A stretch of DNA of 64,000 nt from Pseudomonas haemolytica (GTDB taxonomy: Bacteria > Pseudomonadota > Gammaproteobacteria > Pseudomonadales > Pseudomonadaceae), in contig NZ_VOIW01000002.1 of assembly GCF_009659625.1 (NCBI RefSeq), positions 310,001 to 374,000 on the forward strand. The letters run 5' to 3'. Within the stretch, counting starts at the first letter, position 1, and the number at the start of each line of letters is the position of its first letter. A program made the position numbers and the translations under genes. Shown here piece after piece: positions 8,176-18,122 of the stretch. The notes beneath the pieces were generated by a model. The model saw only the letters and a list, made by a program, of their open reading frames with translations, was not told the DNA's origin and searched no databases.

Positions 8176-10149
8176 GTGACCACGCCACTGATCGAACTCA
8201 AGAACATCCGCAAATCCTACGGTGGCGGCGACAGCCCGCAGGTCGACGTATTGCGCGGGATCGATCTGTCGATCCATGCAGGAGAATTCGTTGCCATCGT
8301 CGGCGCCTCGGGCTCCGGAAAATCCACTCTGATGAACATCCTCGGCTGCCTCGACCGCCCCACTGTGGGCGACTACCTGTTCGCCGGGGAAAACGTCGCG
8401 CACCTGGACAGCGACGCACTGGCCTGGCTGCGCCGCGAAGCCTTTGGTTTCGTGTTCCAGGGCTACCACCTGATCCCGTCCGGCTCGGCCCAGGAAAACG
8501 TCGAGATGCCGGCGATCTATGCCGGCATCAGCGCTGCCGAACGCCATGCCCGCGCCAAGGCTCTGCTGACCCGCCTAGGCCTGGCCGACCGCACCAGCAA
8601 CCGCCCTCACCAGCTCTCCGGTGGTCAGCAACAGCGCGTCTCGATTGCCCGTGCGTTGATGAACGGCGGGCATATCATCCTTGCCGACGAACCCACCGGC
8701 GCCCTCGACAGCCACAGCGGCGCCGAAGTGATGGTGCTGCTGGATGAATTGGCCAGCCAGGGCCACGTGGTTATCCTGATTACCCACGACCGCGAAGTCG
8801 CGGCGCACGCCAACCGCATCATCGAGATCAGCGACGGCCTGATCATCAGCGATTCGGCGTTGAGTCACACCCACGTGCCCGTCACGGCCAACAGCGACGC
8901 ATTGCAAGCCGTAGATCTGCGCCAGCGCCTGGCCGACGGCGCCGAACACAATGGTGCCTGGAAAGCCGAGCTGCTGGACGCGGTGCAGGCGGCCTGGCGG
9001 GTGATGTGGATCAACCGCTTTCGCACCGCATTGACGCTGCTGGGGATCATCATCGGCGTGGCGTCGGTGGTGGTGATGCTGGCGGTGGGCGAAGGCAGCA
9101 AGCGCCAGGTCATGGCGCAGATGGCGGCCTTCGGCTCCAACATCATCTACCTGAGCGGCTTTTCGCCTAACCCGCGCACGCCGCCCGGTATCGTGACCCT
9201 CAATGATGTGGCGGCATTGGCTACATTGCCCCAGGTCAAGCGCATCATGCCGGTGAACGGCACCTACGCCGGTGTGCGCTTCGGCAACGTCGACTACATG
9301 GCCTATGTGGGCGGTAACGACACCAACTTCCCCGACATCTTCAACTGGCCTGTAGCCGAAGGTAGCTACTTTACCGAAGCCGACGAGCGCGCCGGGGCCA
9401 CGGTGGCGGTGATCGGTCATCGCGTGCGCGAAAAGCTGTTCAAAGGCCAGTTGGACCCCATCGGCCAATACATCCTGATCGAAAACGTGCCCTTCCAGGT
9501 GATTGGCGTGCTGGCGGAAAAAGGCTCCAGCTCCGGCATGCAAGACAGCGACGACCGTGTCGCCATTCCCTACACCGCCGCCAGCGTGCGCCTGTTCGGC
9601 ACCTATAACCCCGAATACGTCGTCATTGCCGCGGCCGATGCGCGCAAGGTGCAAGAGGCCGAGCAAGCCATCAGCCAGCTTATGCAAAAGCTGCACGGCG
9701 GCAAACGCGACTTCCACCTGACCAACGACGCAGCGATGATCCAGGCCGAGGCGCGCACGCAAAATACCCTGTCGCTGATGCTCGGCTCGATCGCCGCGAT
9801 TTCTCTGCTGGTGGGCGGTATCGGCGTGATGAACATCATGTTGATGACCGTGCGCGAACGCACCCGTGAAATCGGCATACGCATGGCCACCGGGGCGCGC
9901 CAGCGCGACATCCTGCGCCAATTCCTCACTGAGGCGGTGATGCTCTCGGTGGTCGGCGGCCTGTTCGGTATCGCCCTGGCGATGCTGGTGGGCGGCGTGC
10001 TGGTGCTGGCCGAAGTGGCGGTGCAGTTCTCCCTCGTGGCGGTGCTCGGTGCGTTTGGTTGTGCGCTGGTTACCGGTGTTGTATTCGGCTTCATGCCGGC
10101 CCGTAAAGCTGCCCGGCTCGATCCGGTTAAGGCGTTGACCAGTGAATAA
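8176..10149 (+). CDS. pvdT: Pyoverdine efflux ABC transporter PvdT (MacB type)
   Basis: 657-residue fusion of an N-terminal ATPase and a C-terminal FtsX-type permease. It shows Walker [10 protein letters not shown], signature [15 protein letters not shown] and Walker [14 protein letters not shown] first membrane segment lies near residue 285 ([18 protein letters not shown]), then a large periplasmic domain, then three membrane segments near the C-terminus after [28 protein letters not shown]. The start is a GTG one base after the pvdR stop. The 3' end overlaps opmQ by eight bases. The order pvdR-pvdT-opmQ is that of known pyoverdine loci. Confidence 0.95.
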   Translation: MTTPLIELKNIRKSYGGGDSPQVDVLRGIDLSIHAGEFVAIVGASGSGKSTLMNILGCLDRPTVGDYLFAGENVAHLDSDALAWLRREAFGFVFQGYHLIPSGSAQENVEMPAIYAGISAAERHARAKALLTRLGLADRTSNRPHQLSGGQQQRVSIARALMNGGHIILADEPTGALDSHSGAEVMVLLDELASQGHVVILITHDREVAAHANRIIEISDGLIISDSALSHTHVPVTANSDALQAVDLRQRLADGAEHNGAWKAELLDAVQAAWRVMWINRFRTALTLLGIIIGVASVVVMLAVGEGSKRQVMAQMAAFGSNIIYLSGFSPNPRTPPGIVTLNDVAALATLPQVKRIMPVNGTYAGVRFGNVDYMAYVGGNDTNFPDIFNWPVAEGSYFTEADERAGATVAVIGHRVREKLFKGQLDPIGQYILIENVPFQVIGVLAEKGSSSGMQDSDDRVAIPYTAASVRLFGTYNPEYVVIAAADARKVQEAEQAISQLMQKLHGGKRDFHLTNDAAMIQAEARTQNTLSLMLGSIAAISLLVGGIGVMNIMLMTVRERTREIGIRMATGARQRDILRQFLTEAVMLSVVGGLFGIALAMLVGGVLVLAEVAVQFSLVAVLGAFGCALVTGVVFGFMPARKAARLDPVKALTSE

Positions 10150-11554
10150 ACGATCCATCGCACCACAACTGTCAGTGCTGAGCCTGTGCCTGCTGCTCAG
10201 TGCCTGTGCCGGCAAGCCTACCGCCCTCGACAGCGGCATCGCCCCGCCCGCCGCCTGGCAATACGCCGAGCGTGCGACCACCCAGGCCACCAACCAGCGC
10301 TGGTGGACGCAGTTTGGCAGCCCGGCGCTGAACCGCCTGATCGACCAGGCCCGGCGCGACAGTTTCGACGTCGCCGCCGCCATGGCCCGCGTGCGCCAGG
10401 CCCAGGCCACGGCGGTGATTGCCGGGGCGCCGCTATTGCCGGAGGTTAAATTCAACCTCACTACCCGCCACCAGAAGTTACTGCGCGGCAACGGCGGGCC
10501 TGACCTGGATACGTCGCAAAGCAAAGACGCCGTAAACAATTTCGGCGCCAACTTCAGCGCCAGCTATGAAGTGGATTTCTGGGGTGGCCGCGCCGCCGCA
10601 CGCGACAGCGCACTCTACAGCCTGCGCGCCAGTGAGTCGGACCAGGCCACCGTCGAGCTGACCCTGCTCAGCAACGTCGCCGACCGCTACGCGCAAACCC
10701 TCGCGGCGCAGCAACGCCAGCAGATCGACACACTCAACCTGGCCAATGCGCGCAACGTCCTCGACCTGGTGCAGACCCGCTACGACGCAGGCTCTGCCAC
10801 CGCCCTGGAACTGGCCCAACAGAAAAGCCTGGTAGCCAGCCAGCAACGGCAACTGCCGCTGATTCAACAGGTGGCTGAAGAGTCGCGGATCACCCTCGCC
10901 GCCCTTCTCGGCCAGCCGGTGCAGGCCCTCGACCTGGGCAGCGAGCCCTTCCAGACGCTCACCTGGCCAACTATCGGCCCGGGCGTGCCCAGCCAATTGC
11001 TGAGCCGTCGTCCCGACCTGGCCAAGGCCGAAGCCGAGCTGGCCGCGGCGCAGGCCGATGTCACCGTGGCCCGCGCCGCGATGTTGCCGGCGGTAACCCT
11101 TGGCGCCACGCTCGGCTCCGACGCCGACAAGGCCGCGCAACTCCTGCGCAGCCCCTACTACACCCTGACCGCCGGCCTGATCGCACCGATCTTCAACAAT
11201 GGCCGTTTAAGCGCCGAGCGCAACAAGGCCCGGGCGCGCCAGGATGAGCTGCTGCAAACCTACCGTGGGGCGATCATCAACGGCTTTGCCGATGTGGAAA
11301 AAGCCCTCAGCAGCATCACCCGCCTGGACCAGCAACGCCAATGGCAAACCGAAGAGCTGCAACAGGCGCAGACAGCCTTCCAGATTGCGCAAAGCCGCTA
11401 CGAAGCCGGCGCTGAAGATCTGCTCACGGTATTGGAAACCCAGCGCACCCTGTACGCCGCCCAAGACTTGAACGTGCAATTGCGCCTAGCGCGCCTGCAA
11501 GCCAGCATCGCCCTGTACAAGGCATTAGGGGGGGGCTGGAACACCGAGGACTGA
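10142..11554 (+). CDS. opmQ: Outer-membrane efflux lipoprotein OpmQ (NodT family)
   Basis: 470-residue TolC-like outer-membrane channel of the pyoverdine pump. A signal peptide with lipobox LLSAC (Cys at about residue 22) predicts a lipoprotein. Two OEP repeats follow with the family [20 protein letters not shown] and [19 protein letters not shown] stretches. It starts with GTG inside the pvdT 3' end, which implies coupled translation. No clear terminator was seen in the 107 bases that follow. Confidence 0.94.
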   Translation: MNKRSIAPQLSVLSLCLLLSACAGKPTALDSGIAPPAAWQYAERATTQATNQRWWTQFGSPALNRLIDQARRDSFDVAAAMARVRQAQATAVIAGAPLLPEVKFNLTTRHQKLLRGNGGPDLDTSQSKDAVNNFGANFSASYEVDFWGGRAAARDSALYSLRASESDQATVELTLLSNVADRYAQTLAAQQRQQIDTLNLANARNVLDLVQTRYDAGSATALELAQQKSLVASQQRQLPLIQQVAEESRITLAALLGQPVQALDLGSEPFQTLTWPTIGPGVPSQLLSRRPDLAKAEAELAAAQADVTVARAAMLPAVTLGATLGSDADKAAQLLRSPYYTLTAGLIAPIFNNGRLSAERNKARARQDELLQTYRGAIINGFADVEKALSSITRLDQQRQWQTEELQQAQTAFQIAQSRYEAGAEDLLTVLETQRTLYAAQDLNVQLRLARLQASIALYKALGGGWNTED

Positions 11555-11661
11555 TAAACAAAATTGGTATTTCGTACACGAACTGTTTCCTAGCCTTACA
11601 TTTTCCAACCCAAGATCCTTGGTAAAAAAGCCGCTATCACACGGCTGCCCGGGATCTCTTG

Positions 11662-12417
11662 ATGAAACCCAGCGTTTTTGTAAAAAGCCTGGCCTGCATC
11701 GGCTGCTGGCTGATAGCAAAGCTGGCAATAGCCGAACCCTTGATCGCCCCCACTGCGATCGACTGGCTGCTGGACTGCCCCCTCACTGCGACTGCGCACC
11801 TGGACCCCGAGGTGGTTGGACGTACCCAATGCGGTCTGGTCAGCGTGCCCCGCGACCATGCTGCCCCCGAGCGCGGCCGTATACGCCTGACCGTGACCCG
11901 CGTCGGCGCGCGGCAACCGCTCAACCGTGAAGGGGTGGTGTTCATCCAGGCCGGCGAGCCACCACAGGCCAAGGGCGCGCCTTTCGTCCTTCACCTGGCC
12001 AGCCGCTGGGAGTCGCTTGCCACGCGGGCCTATCGCACGCTGATCGACCGCTATGACATCATCGAACTGAGTGCCCGCGACCTGAAACAAAAGAGCGCGG
12101 TCGAACAGGCTGCGCAGGACATGGAGTTCGTACGCGGGCAACTCGGCGAGGCGCGCCTCAACTATCTGGGCAACGCCGCCGCCACCCGCCTCGGCAGCCG
12201 CTATGGCACGTTGTTTCCTGAACGGGTCGCACGCATGGTGCTGATTAACGCCGGGCCTGGCGAACCCATCGCCATGGGTTTCGAGCAACTACTGCTCAAG
12301 GAATCAGCGCGCTCGGGCGCCGACGGCTGTGTCAGCCGCTGGCTGGGGGATTTTCTCGCCTATGGCAAATACCCACCGGCGTCCGCGCGCTGTCTCGACC
12401 TCGGCGCCTGGGAGTAA
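11662..12417 (+). CDS. Secreted alpha/beta-hydrolase-like protein lacking the nucleophile
   Basis: 251 residues from the ATG at 11662 (a TTG one codon earlier is less likely), with a signal peptide ending near AIAEP. The layout follows the secreted tripeptidyl-aminopeptidase-like alpha/beta hydrolases: a CGLVSVPRDH opening, an AQDMEFVRGQLGEARLNYLG stretch, then a GTLFPERVARMVLINAG strand. The nucleophile elbow that should read GxSxG reads GNAAATRLG, so the catalytic serine is replaced by alanine. The oxyanion GGPG region and the DxRGxGxS motif are also lost, and the protein is about half the family length. It is probably a non-catalytic relative or a decaying gene. It follows opmQ, but no link to pyoverdine can be shown. 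Confidence 0.7.
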   Translation: MKPSVFVKSLACIGCWLIAKLAIAEPLIAPTAIDWLLDCPLTATAHLDPEVVGRTQCGLVSVPRDHAAPERGRIRLTVTRVGARQPLNREGVVFIQAGEPPQAKGAPFVLHLASRWESLATRAYRTLIDRYDIIELSARDLKQKSAVEQAAQDMEFVRGQLGEARLNYLGNAAATRLGSRYGTLFPERVARMVLINAGPGEPIAMGFEQLLLKESARSGADGCVSRWLGDFLAYGKYPPASARCLDLGAWE

Positions 12418-12492
12418 TCAGCACATTTACGACCTCTGGCCACCGAAAACGACACCCTGCATTGACGCTCCTGCCCAATCGTTATTAAGTGC

Positions 12493-12519
12493 TATTTATC
12501 CGCATTAATACGATAAATA
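12493..12519. promoter_or_regulatory. Perfect 8-base inverted repeat before the GntR gene
   Basis: TATTTATC (12493-12500) and GATAAATA (12512-12519) are exact inverted copies separated by 11 bases, ending four bases before the ATG of the FCD regulator. Position and symmetry suggest an autoregulatory operator. It is not the usual FadR-type TNGTNNNACNA motif, so the call is tentative. Confidence 0.4.
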
Positions 12520-12523
12520 AACC

Positions 12524-13291
12524 ATGCTGACTCGCCCGTTACGCCGCAAACGCCAGAAGCTTTCCGATGTAATTGTCGAGTCGGTCAAGCGCTCCATCGT
12601 CACCGACGCCTTGAAGCCCGGCGACCGCCTGCCCACCGAACGCGAACTGATGGAAAGCTTCCAGTGCTCCAAGGGTTCGGCACGTGAAGCGCTCAAGGCA
12701 CTGGAAGTCGAGGGCTTGGTGAGCACGCGCACCGGCCCCAGTGGCGGGGCCTATCTGAACCAGGCCGGTACCGAACCGGCCAGCCGCGCCTTGCGCAACT
12801 ACCTGCACTTCCAGCACCTGGATGGCGAGCAGGTGTACCAGCTGCGCAAGGTCATTGAAGTGGAACTGGCCGTGTCGGTACTCGGGCGCTTGAGCGAAGA
12901 CGATTATCACGCCTTGCAAGCCAACGTGGATTTCTGCAGCGCCCCCGAAGACAGCGAAGCCGGCCAGCGCGAACAGCGCCTGGCGGAACTGGAGTTCCAT
13001 AACCTGCTGGCCAGGGCCTGCCCCAACCCATTGCTGAGCTTTATGGCGCAGTTTCTCAATGACCTGCTGCGCGATCTGGTGGTGCTGAAAAAAGCCTACA
13101 AGCCCAAACGCAAACAGTTCGACGCGGCCAACCTCGACTATCACAAGCAACTGCTGATCGCGTTTCGCGCCGGGGATGAAGGTGCCGTGCGTGGTTTGAT
13201 GCATGAGCATATGTGCGATGCCGAACACCACATGACTGCGCTGGAAGGCCAGGTCAGCCCGCATTTCCTTTTGGAGTTCGATCATCGATAA
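12524..13291 (+). CDS. GntR-family (FadR/FCD subfamily) transcriptional regulator
   Basis: 255 residues. A winged HTH of the GntR type covers residues 12-75 (LKPGDRLPTERELMESFQCSKGSAREALKALEVEGLV), followed by an all-helical FCD effector domain. It precedes, in the same direction, the ABC transporter and hydrolase genes that run to 20.8 kb and is likely their regulator. Effectors of this subfamily are usually small carboxylates; none can be named here. A perfect inverted repeat lies directly in front of the start. Confidence 0.88.
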   Translation: MLTRPLRRKRQKLSDVIVESVKRSIVTDALKPGDRLPTERELMESFQCSKGSAREALKALEVEGLVSTRTGPSGGAYLNQAGTEPASRALRNYLHFQHLDGEQVYQLRKVIEVELAVSVLGRLSEDDYHALQANVDFCSAPEDSEAGQREQRLAELEFHNLLARACPNPLLSFMAQFLNDLLRDLVVLKKAYKPKRKQFDAANLDYHKQLLIAFRAGDEGAVRGLMHEHMCDAEHHMTALEGQVSPHFLLEFDHR

Positions 13292-13308
13292 GAACACCGC
13301 AAAACCAA

Positions 13309-13412
13309 TGTGGGAGCGGCGGTGCGACGATTCGACTTGCTCGCGAATGCGGTGTATCAGTCACTGCATGCGTGGCTGACCTACCGCATTCGCGAGCAAG
13401 CCCGCTCCCACA
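13309..13412. repeat. REPIN, GCGGGCTTGCTCGCGAA type, left arm interrupted
   Basis: The right arm (from 13383) reads ACCGCATTCGCGAGCAAGC then CCGCTCCCACA. The left arm has the matching ends but carries about 15 extra bases (CGGTGCGACGATTCGA) between TGTGGGAGCGG and CTTGCTCGCGAATGCGGT. This belongs to a different REP type from the elements at 2585, 25381 and 46761. A second copy of this type is at 31794. Confidence 0.8.
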
Positions 13413-13535
13413 TTTCGACCCAGTTGCAACCGTTAGACCGTTTCACTCAATTCAATAACAGGCCTGCCCACAGGCCCTTGCTCCACCGTATCGCCCTTGC
13501 CGCTCCTGCCAATAATTAAACCAGGGAGTCACCCC

Positions 13536-14738
13536 ATGCAGCGTCGTACGTTATTGAAAGCCAGCCTCACCGCGGCCGCCGCCCTCAGCTTGCCGCTGAG
13601 CGTGCGTTCGGCATTCGCCGCCGAGCCCTTTACCTTTTACGGCCTCAAGTCCATGTCTGGCGCCTTTGCCAGCTATGGCAAATTTGCCGACATGGGTTCG
13701 CGCCTGGCGGTAGACCAGCACTCCGAGTTGCTCGGGCGCCCGCTGAACTACAAAGTCATCGATACCGAAGGCAATGCCGGCAAGGCGGTGCGCAAGGTGC
13801 AGGAAGCCATTGCGCAGGACGGCGCGCGGTTCTTCCAGGGTTGCACCTTGTCTTCGTCGGCACTGGCGGTGGCCAAGGAAGTCGACAAGGTTGGCGGCGT
13901 GTTCATGACCCCGGTGGGCGCCGATGAAGTCACAGGCAAAGATTGCAACAAGGCGACCTTTCGCTGGTCAGTGCCCACCTACGGCGCGATCCGCGAAACC
14001 ATGGTGCCGCTGATCAAGCTGCTGCCGGACGCCAAGCGCTGGTACACCATCACCCCGCAATACGTGTTTGGCGAAGCCTTGCTCGAAGGTGCCAAGAACG
14101 TGCTCAAGGAGCATGGCCTGGAACACGTCGGCAACAGCTACCACTCGCTGCAGGAACAGGAATTCTCCGGCTACCTGACCAACGCCATTTCCACCAAGCC
14201 CGATGTGCTGGTGCTGCTCAACTTTGGCAGCCAGTCGTCCAACACCCTGCGCCAGGCCGTGAATTTCGGCATCAAGGAGCGCATGAAGGTGCTGCTGGTG
14301 TGGTCGGCCGGCCTCGATCAGTTCCAAGAGCTGGGCAGCGATGTACTCGAAGGCGTGTACCTCGGCGCGCAGTACTGGCACCAGGTCGACACCCCGCTCA
14401 ACCGTGAACTGGTCAAGCTGACCCAGGCCAAATACGGCATCAACCCCACCTACCCGCTGGCCGCCGACTACATCAGCACCAAGGTCATGCTCGAGACCAT
14501 CATCGCCACCGGCAGTTTCGACGGCGCGACCGTGGCCAAGGCCATGCAAGGCTTGAGCTACGAAGGCCCGACCGGCAAGGAGTCGATCCGTGCCGGCGAC
14601 CATCAGGTGATCAAGGATTACTACCTGCTGGTCGGCAAGGCCAGCGGCGACATGGCCGACAAGGACGACCTGGCCAAAGTGCTCAGCGCCGGCCAGTCGT
14701 TCCCGCCAGTGGAAGCCACAGGCTGCTCGCTCGGCTGA
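13536..14738 (+). CDS. Branched-chain amino acid/amide-type ABC substrate-binding protein
   Basis: 400-residue periplasmic binding protein of the LivJ/AmiC/urea type. The ATG at 13536 behind GGGAG is preferred to the upstream in-frame ATG. The N-terminus (MQRRTLLKASLTAAAAL...SAFAAEP) is a signal peptide with twin arginines, so Tat export is possible. The mature part starts with FTFYGLKSMSGAFASYG, a typical type I periplasmic-binding fold opening. It heads an operon with two permeases, two ATPases, a carbamoylase-like enzyme and an amidase, so the ligand is probably an amide or ureido compound rather than leucine. Confidence 0.9.
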   Translation: MQRRTLLKASLTAAAALSLPLSVRSAFAAEPFTFYGLKSMSGAFASYGKFADMGSRLAVDQHSELLGRPLNYKVIDTEGNAGKAVRKVQEAIAQDGARFFQGCTLSSSALAVAKEVDKVGGVFMTPVGADEVTGKDCNKATFRWSVPTYGAIRETMVPLIKLLPDAKRWYTITPQYVFGEALLEGAKNVLKEHGLEHVGNSYHSLQEQEFSGYLTNAISTKPDVLVLLNFGSQSSNTLRQAVNFGIKERMKVLLVWSAGLDQFQELGSDVLEGVYLGAQYWHQVDTPLNRELVKLTQAKYGINPTYPLAADYISTKVMLETIIATGSFDGATVAKAMQGLSYEGPTGKESIRAGDHQVIKDYYLLVGKASGDMADKDDLAKVLSAGQSFPPVEATGCSLG

Positions 14739-14795
14739 CCCCTTAAATTGTGTCGCGCAGGTCCGCGCAAGCGGCGTCCTGCGGAGGGTTCCTGC

Positions 14796-15656
14796 ATGCT
14801 TAATCTTTACCTGTTCCAGATCCTCAACGGCCTTGGGTTGGGGATGATCTACTTCCTGATTGCGGTTGGGCTGACGATCATTTTCGGCCTGCTCAACTTC
14901 GTCAACTTCGCCCACGGCGCGTTCTTCCTGCTGGGTGCCTACATCTGCTACACCGCCGTGAGCCTCACCGGCAACTTCTGGCTGGCGCTGCTGATCGCGC
15001 CGCTGGTGGTGGCCGCGCTGGCCTGGGTGATCGAGCGCTTGCTGATCCAGCGCATTTACCACTTACCGCATATGTTCCAGATCCTGGTCACCCTGGGGAT
15101 CGCGCTGATCATCCAGGAAGCCAGCGTGATGATCTGGGGCCCGGTGGGCAAAAGCGTCGCGGTACCCGAACTGCTGCGCGGCGTGCTGGTGGTGGGTGAT
15201 TTCGTCTACCCCTACTACCGCCTGTTCCTCATCGTGTTTTCCGGGCTGGTCGGCCTGGGCCTGTGGCTGCTGCTGGAACGCACGCGCTTCGGCGCCCTGG
15301 TGCGTGCCGGCAGTGAGAGCACGGAAACGGTGTCGCTGCTGGGCACCAATATTTTCCGCCTGTTCTCCATGACCTTCGCCCTCGGCGTGGCCCTGGCCGG
15401 TGTCGCCGGGGTGTTGTTCGCACCGTTGCGCGGCGCCCAGCCCTTCGTCGGCCCGGAGATTCTCGGGGTGGCGTTCGTGGTGGTGGTGATCGGCGGCATG
15501 GGCTCCTTCAGTGGTGCGCTGGTCGGCGGTTTGCTGGTGGGCGTGGTGCAAAGCCTGATGACCACACTCTGGCCCCAGGGTGCGAGCCTGATGATCTACG
15601 GTGCGATGGCCGTGGTGATTCTGGTCCGCCCCTACGGCCTGTTCGGGAGAGCCTGA
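14796..15656 (+). CDS. LivH-type ABC transporter permease
   Basis: 286-residue inner-membrane permease with about eight hydrophobic segments, starting MLNLYLFQILNGLGLGMIYFLIAVGLTIIFG. The family signature GLLNFVNFAHGAFFLLGAY is present. The start at 14796 follows GCGGAGGG; the longer frame from 14748 has no site. LivH and urea-transporter UrtB proteins have this length. It lies between the binding protein and the LivM-type permease. Confidence 0.93.
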   Translation: MLNLYLFQILNGLGLGMIYFLIAVGLTIIFGLLNFVNFAHGAFFLLGAYICYTAVSLTGNFWLALLIAPLVVAALAWVIERLLIQRIYHLPHMFQILVTLGIALIIQEASVMIWGPVGKSVAVPELLRGVLVVGDFVYPYYRLFLIVFSGLVGLGLWLLLERTRFGALVRAGSESTETVSLLGTNIFRLFSMTFALGVALAGVAGVLFAPLRGAQPFVGPEILGVAFVVVVIGGMGSFSGALVGGLLVGVVQSLMTTLWPQGASLMIYGAMAVVILVRPYGLFGRA

Positions 15657-15657
15657 T

Positions 15658-16668
15658 ATGAGCGAGAAAAATCCCCTGCCGTTTGCCAAGACGCAATCCA
15701 ACGCCATGTTGCTGTGGGTACTGGCGGTACTGATCGGCCTGCCGTTGATATTGCCCTCGGCGACCCTGGCCACCGAGATCCTGATCTTTGCCATGGCCGC
15801 CCTGGCCTGCAACCTGCTGCTGGGCTACACCGGGCTGTTATCGTTCGGCCAAGGCATCTTCTTTGGCGCCGGTGCCTACTGCGCGGCGTTGCTGATGATT
15901 CACCTGCAACTGGGCCTGTTCACTGCGCTGCTCGGCGCCGCGCTGGCCGGTGGGTTCCTGGCCTTGCTGGTCGGTGCCCTGGCGATTCGTCGCACCGGCA
16001 TCTACTTCGTGATGCTGACCTTGGCGTTCAGCCAGATGGCCTACTTTGTCGCCTACACCTTGAGCGACTGGACCGGTGGCGACAACGGCCTGCTCAGCGT
16101 GCCGCGCCCGGAAATCCGTGTCGGCGACACCGTGCTGTTGTCACTGGCCGACGCCCGCGCCTTCTACGGTTTTGTCGCGGTGCTGTTCCTGCTGATCTTT
16201 ATCGGCGCCCGCCGGGTGATCGCCTCGCCGTTCGGCAGCACGCTGATGGCGATCCGCGAAAACGAAACCCGCGCCTCGGCCATCGGCTATGACACGCGGC
16301 ACTTCAAGATCCTGGTGTTCGTGCTGTCCGGCGCGGTTACCGGGATTGCCGGCGCGCTGTACGCCATGCTGCTGCACTTTGTACCGCTGTCGAATATCGA
16401 CCTGGTGATGTCCGAGAACATCCTGATCATGACCATCGTCGGCGGTACCGGCTCGCTGTTCGGCTCATTGCTCGGTGCCGGCTCCATCGTGCTGCTGGGC
16501 GATTTCCTCTCCGACCTGTGGCCGCGCTGGCTGATGCTGCTGGGGGTGATCCTGATCCTGGTGGTGATCTTTATGCGCGGTGGTTTGTGGGGCGGCCTGG
16601 CGTCGCTGTTCGAGAAAGTGCGTGGCAGCCGCAAAACCGCCGTCGCTGCCAAGGAGGAAGGGCTATGA
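15658..16668 (+). CDS. LivM-type ABC transporter permease
   Basis: 336-residue second permease of the Liv-type importer with multiple hydrophobic segments and the family pattern NLLLGYTGLLSFGQGIFFGAGAY, later ENETRASAIGYDTRHFK. It begins one base after the LivH-type stop, and its own stop overlaps the start of the first ATPase (ATGA). The C-terminus ends in a charged tail (RGSRKTAVAAKEEGL). Confidence 0.93.
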   Translation: MSEKNPLPFAKTQSNAMLLWVLAVLIGLPLILPSATLATEILIFAMAALACNLLLGYTGLLSFGQGIFFGAGAYCAALLMIHLQLGLFTALLGAALAGGFLALLVGALAIRRTGIYFVMLTLAFSQMAYFVAYTLSDWTGGDNGLLSVPRPEIRVGDTVLLSLADARAFYGFVAVLFLLIFIGARRVIASPFGSTLMAIRENETRASAIGYDTRHFKILVFVLSGAVTGIAGALYAMLLHFVPLSNIDLVMSENILIMTIVGGTGSLFGSLLGAGSIVLLGDFLSDLWPRWLMLLGVILILVVIFMRGGLWGGLASLFEKVRGSRKTAVAAKEEGL

Positions 16669-17414
16669 GCATCCTGCTGGAAACCCAGAACCTGGAACTG
16701 GCCTATGGCGCGTTCCATGCCGTCAATGGCGTCAACCTCAAGGTCGAGGCCGGCACCATCCACACCATTATCGGCCCCAATGGCGCCGGCAAGACCAGCC
16801 TGTTCCACTGCCTGACCGGCGAACGCCAGGCCACCGCCGGGGCGATTCATTTCGACGGCAAGAACCTGATGCGCAAACCCGCCCACGCCCGCGTTGGCCT
16901 GGGCATGGCGCGCTCGTTCCAGCTCACCAGCCTGTTCCAGAACCTCAGCGTGCGCGAAAACCTGCGCCTGGCTGCCCAAGGCCGTGACGGTGCGCGCGCC
17001 CTGAATTTCTGGCGCCGTGTGGACAGCAAACGTGAGCACCTGGAGATGGCCGACCAGGTACTGGAACGCCTGCAACTCAGCGCCCGCGCCGACACCCTGG
17101 CCGGCGAGTTGTCCCACGGCCAGCAGCGGGTGCTGGAAGTGGGCATGTCGATCTGCTCCAAGCCGAAACTGCTGATGCTCGACGAGCCCACCTCGGGCAT
17201 GGGCATCGATGACATCCCGATCATGACCCAACTGATCAGCGACCTCGGCCGCGACCACACGGTGTTGCTGATCGAACACAACATGAGCATCGTCATGTCC
17301 ATCAGCCAACGCATCACGGTGATGAGCCACGGGCAGATCCTGGTGGAAGGCACACCGGCGTTCGTGCGTGCCGATGAACGTGTGCGCAGTGCTTATCTTG
17401 GGGAGGCTGCCTGA
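16665..17414 (+). CDS. LivG-type ABC transporter ATP-binding protein
   Basis: 249 residues starting MSILLETQNLELAYGAFHAV. Walker A is GPNGAGKTS, the signature is LSHGQQRVLEVGM and Walker B is LLMLDEPTSGM. The LSHGQQR signature is the LivG/UrtD variant. The longer frame upstream overlaps livM and is rejected. It overlaps its neighbours on both sides by 1-4 bases. Confidence 0.93.
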   Translation: MSILLETQNLELAYGAFHAVNGVNLKVEAGTIHTIIGPNGAGKTSLFHCLTGERQATAGAIHFDGKNLMRKPAHARVGLGMARSFQLTSLFQNLSVRENLRLAAQGRDGARALNFWRRVDSKREHLEMADQVLERLQLSARADTLAGELSHGQQRVLEVGMSICSKPKLLMLDEPTSGMGIDDIPIMTQLISDLGRDHTVLLIEHNMSIVMSISQRITVMSHGQILVEGTPAFVRADERVRSAYLGEAA

Positions 17415-18109
17415 TGCTGATCGTCGAGAATATCCATTCCTACTACGACAAGAGCCACGTGCTCGAAGGCGTGTCGTTGACCGTTAACCCGGGCGAACTG
17501 GTGACGCTGCTCGGCCGCAACGGCGCCGGCAAGACCACCACCTTGCGCAGCATCCTCGGGATTATCTGCCCGCGCCAGGGCCAGATTCACTTCAACGGCC
17601 AGGCACTGGTGGGGCAGAAGATTTTTGAAATTGCGCGTCAGGGTTTGGCGCTGGTGCCGGAGAACCGCGGGATTTTCCGCCTGCTCAGCGTCGAGGAAAA
17701 CCTGCGCATCGCCGTACGCAAAAGCAGCCGCTGGCAACTGCAAGACGTGTACGCGATGTTCCCGCGCCTCAAGGAACGGCGCAAAAACGCCGGCCACGCG
17801 CTGTCCGGCGGCGAACAGCAGATGCTCGCCATCGCCCGCGCCCTGCTTAACGACCCCAAGCTGCTGATCCTCGATGAGCCCACCGAGGGCCTGGCCCCGG
17901 TGATCGTCGACGAGCTGGTGAAGATCCTGCGCAAGGTCAAGGACGAAGGCCTGCCGGTGCTGCTGGTGGAACAGAACCTGATGGTCTGCGACAAGCTTGC
18001 CGACCGCCATTACGTGCTCGAACAGGGCCGCGTGGTGTACGAAGGCAGCGCCGCTGACTTCCGTGCCGACCCGTCGATCAAGAACCGTTATCTGGCGTTG
18101 AGTGCCTGA
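17414..18109 (+). CDS. LivF-type ABC transporter ATP-binding protein
   Basis: 231-residue second ATPase of the importer, starting MLIVENIHSYYDKSHVLEGV. Walker A is GRNGAGKTTT, the signature is LSGGEQQMLAIARAL and Walker B is LLILDEPTEGLAP, all LivF/UrtE-like. Its ATG shares a base with the livG-type stop. The hydrolase gene begins 13 bases after its stop, so import and hydrolysis are probably co-expressed. Confidence 0.93.
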   Translation: MLIVENIHSYYDKSHVLEGVSLTVNPGELVTLLGRNGAGKTTTLRSILGIICPRQGQIHFNGQALVGQKIFEIARQGLALVPENRGIFRLLSVEENLRIAVRKSSRWQLQDVYAMFPRLKERRKNAGHALSGGEQQMLAIARALLNDPKLLILDEPTEGLAPVIVDELVKILRKVKDEGLPVLLVEQNLMVCDKLADRHYVLEQGRVVYEGSAADFRADPSIKNRYLALSA

Positions 18110-18122
18110 TTGGAGATCTCTG

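Noticed and set aside
8575..10551. 658-residue antisense open frame over pvdT and opmQ
   Set aside because: The plus-strand genes are unmistakable and the antisense translation has no domain, only the biased composition of a shadow frame.
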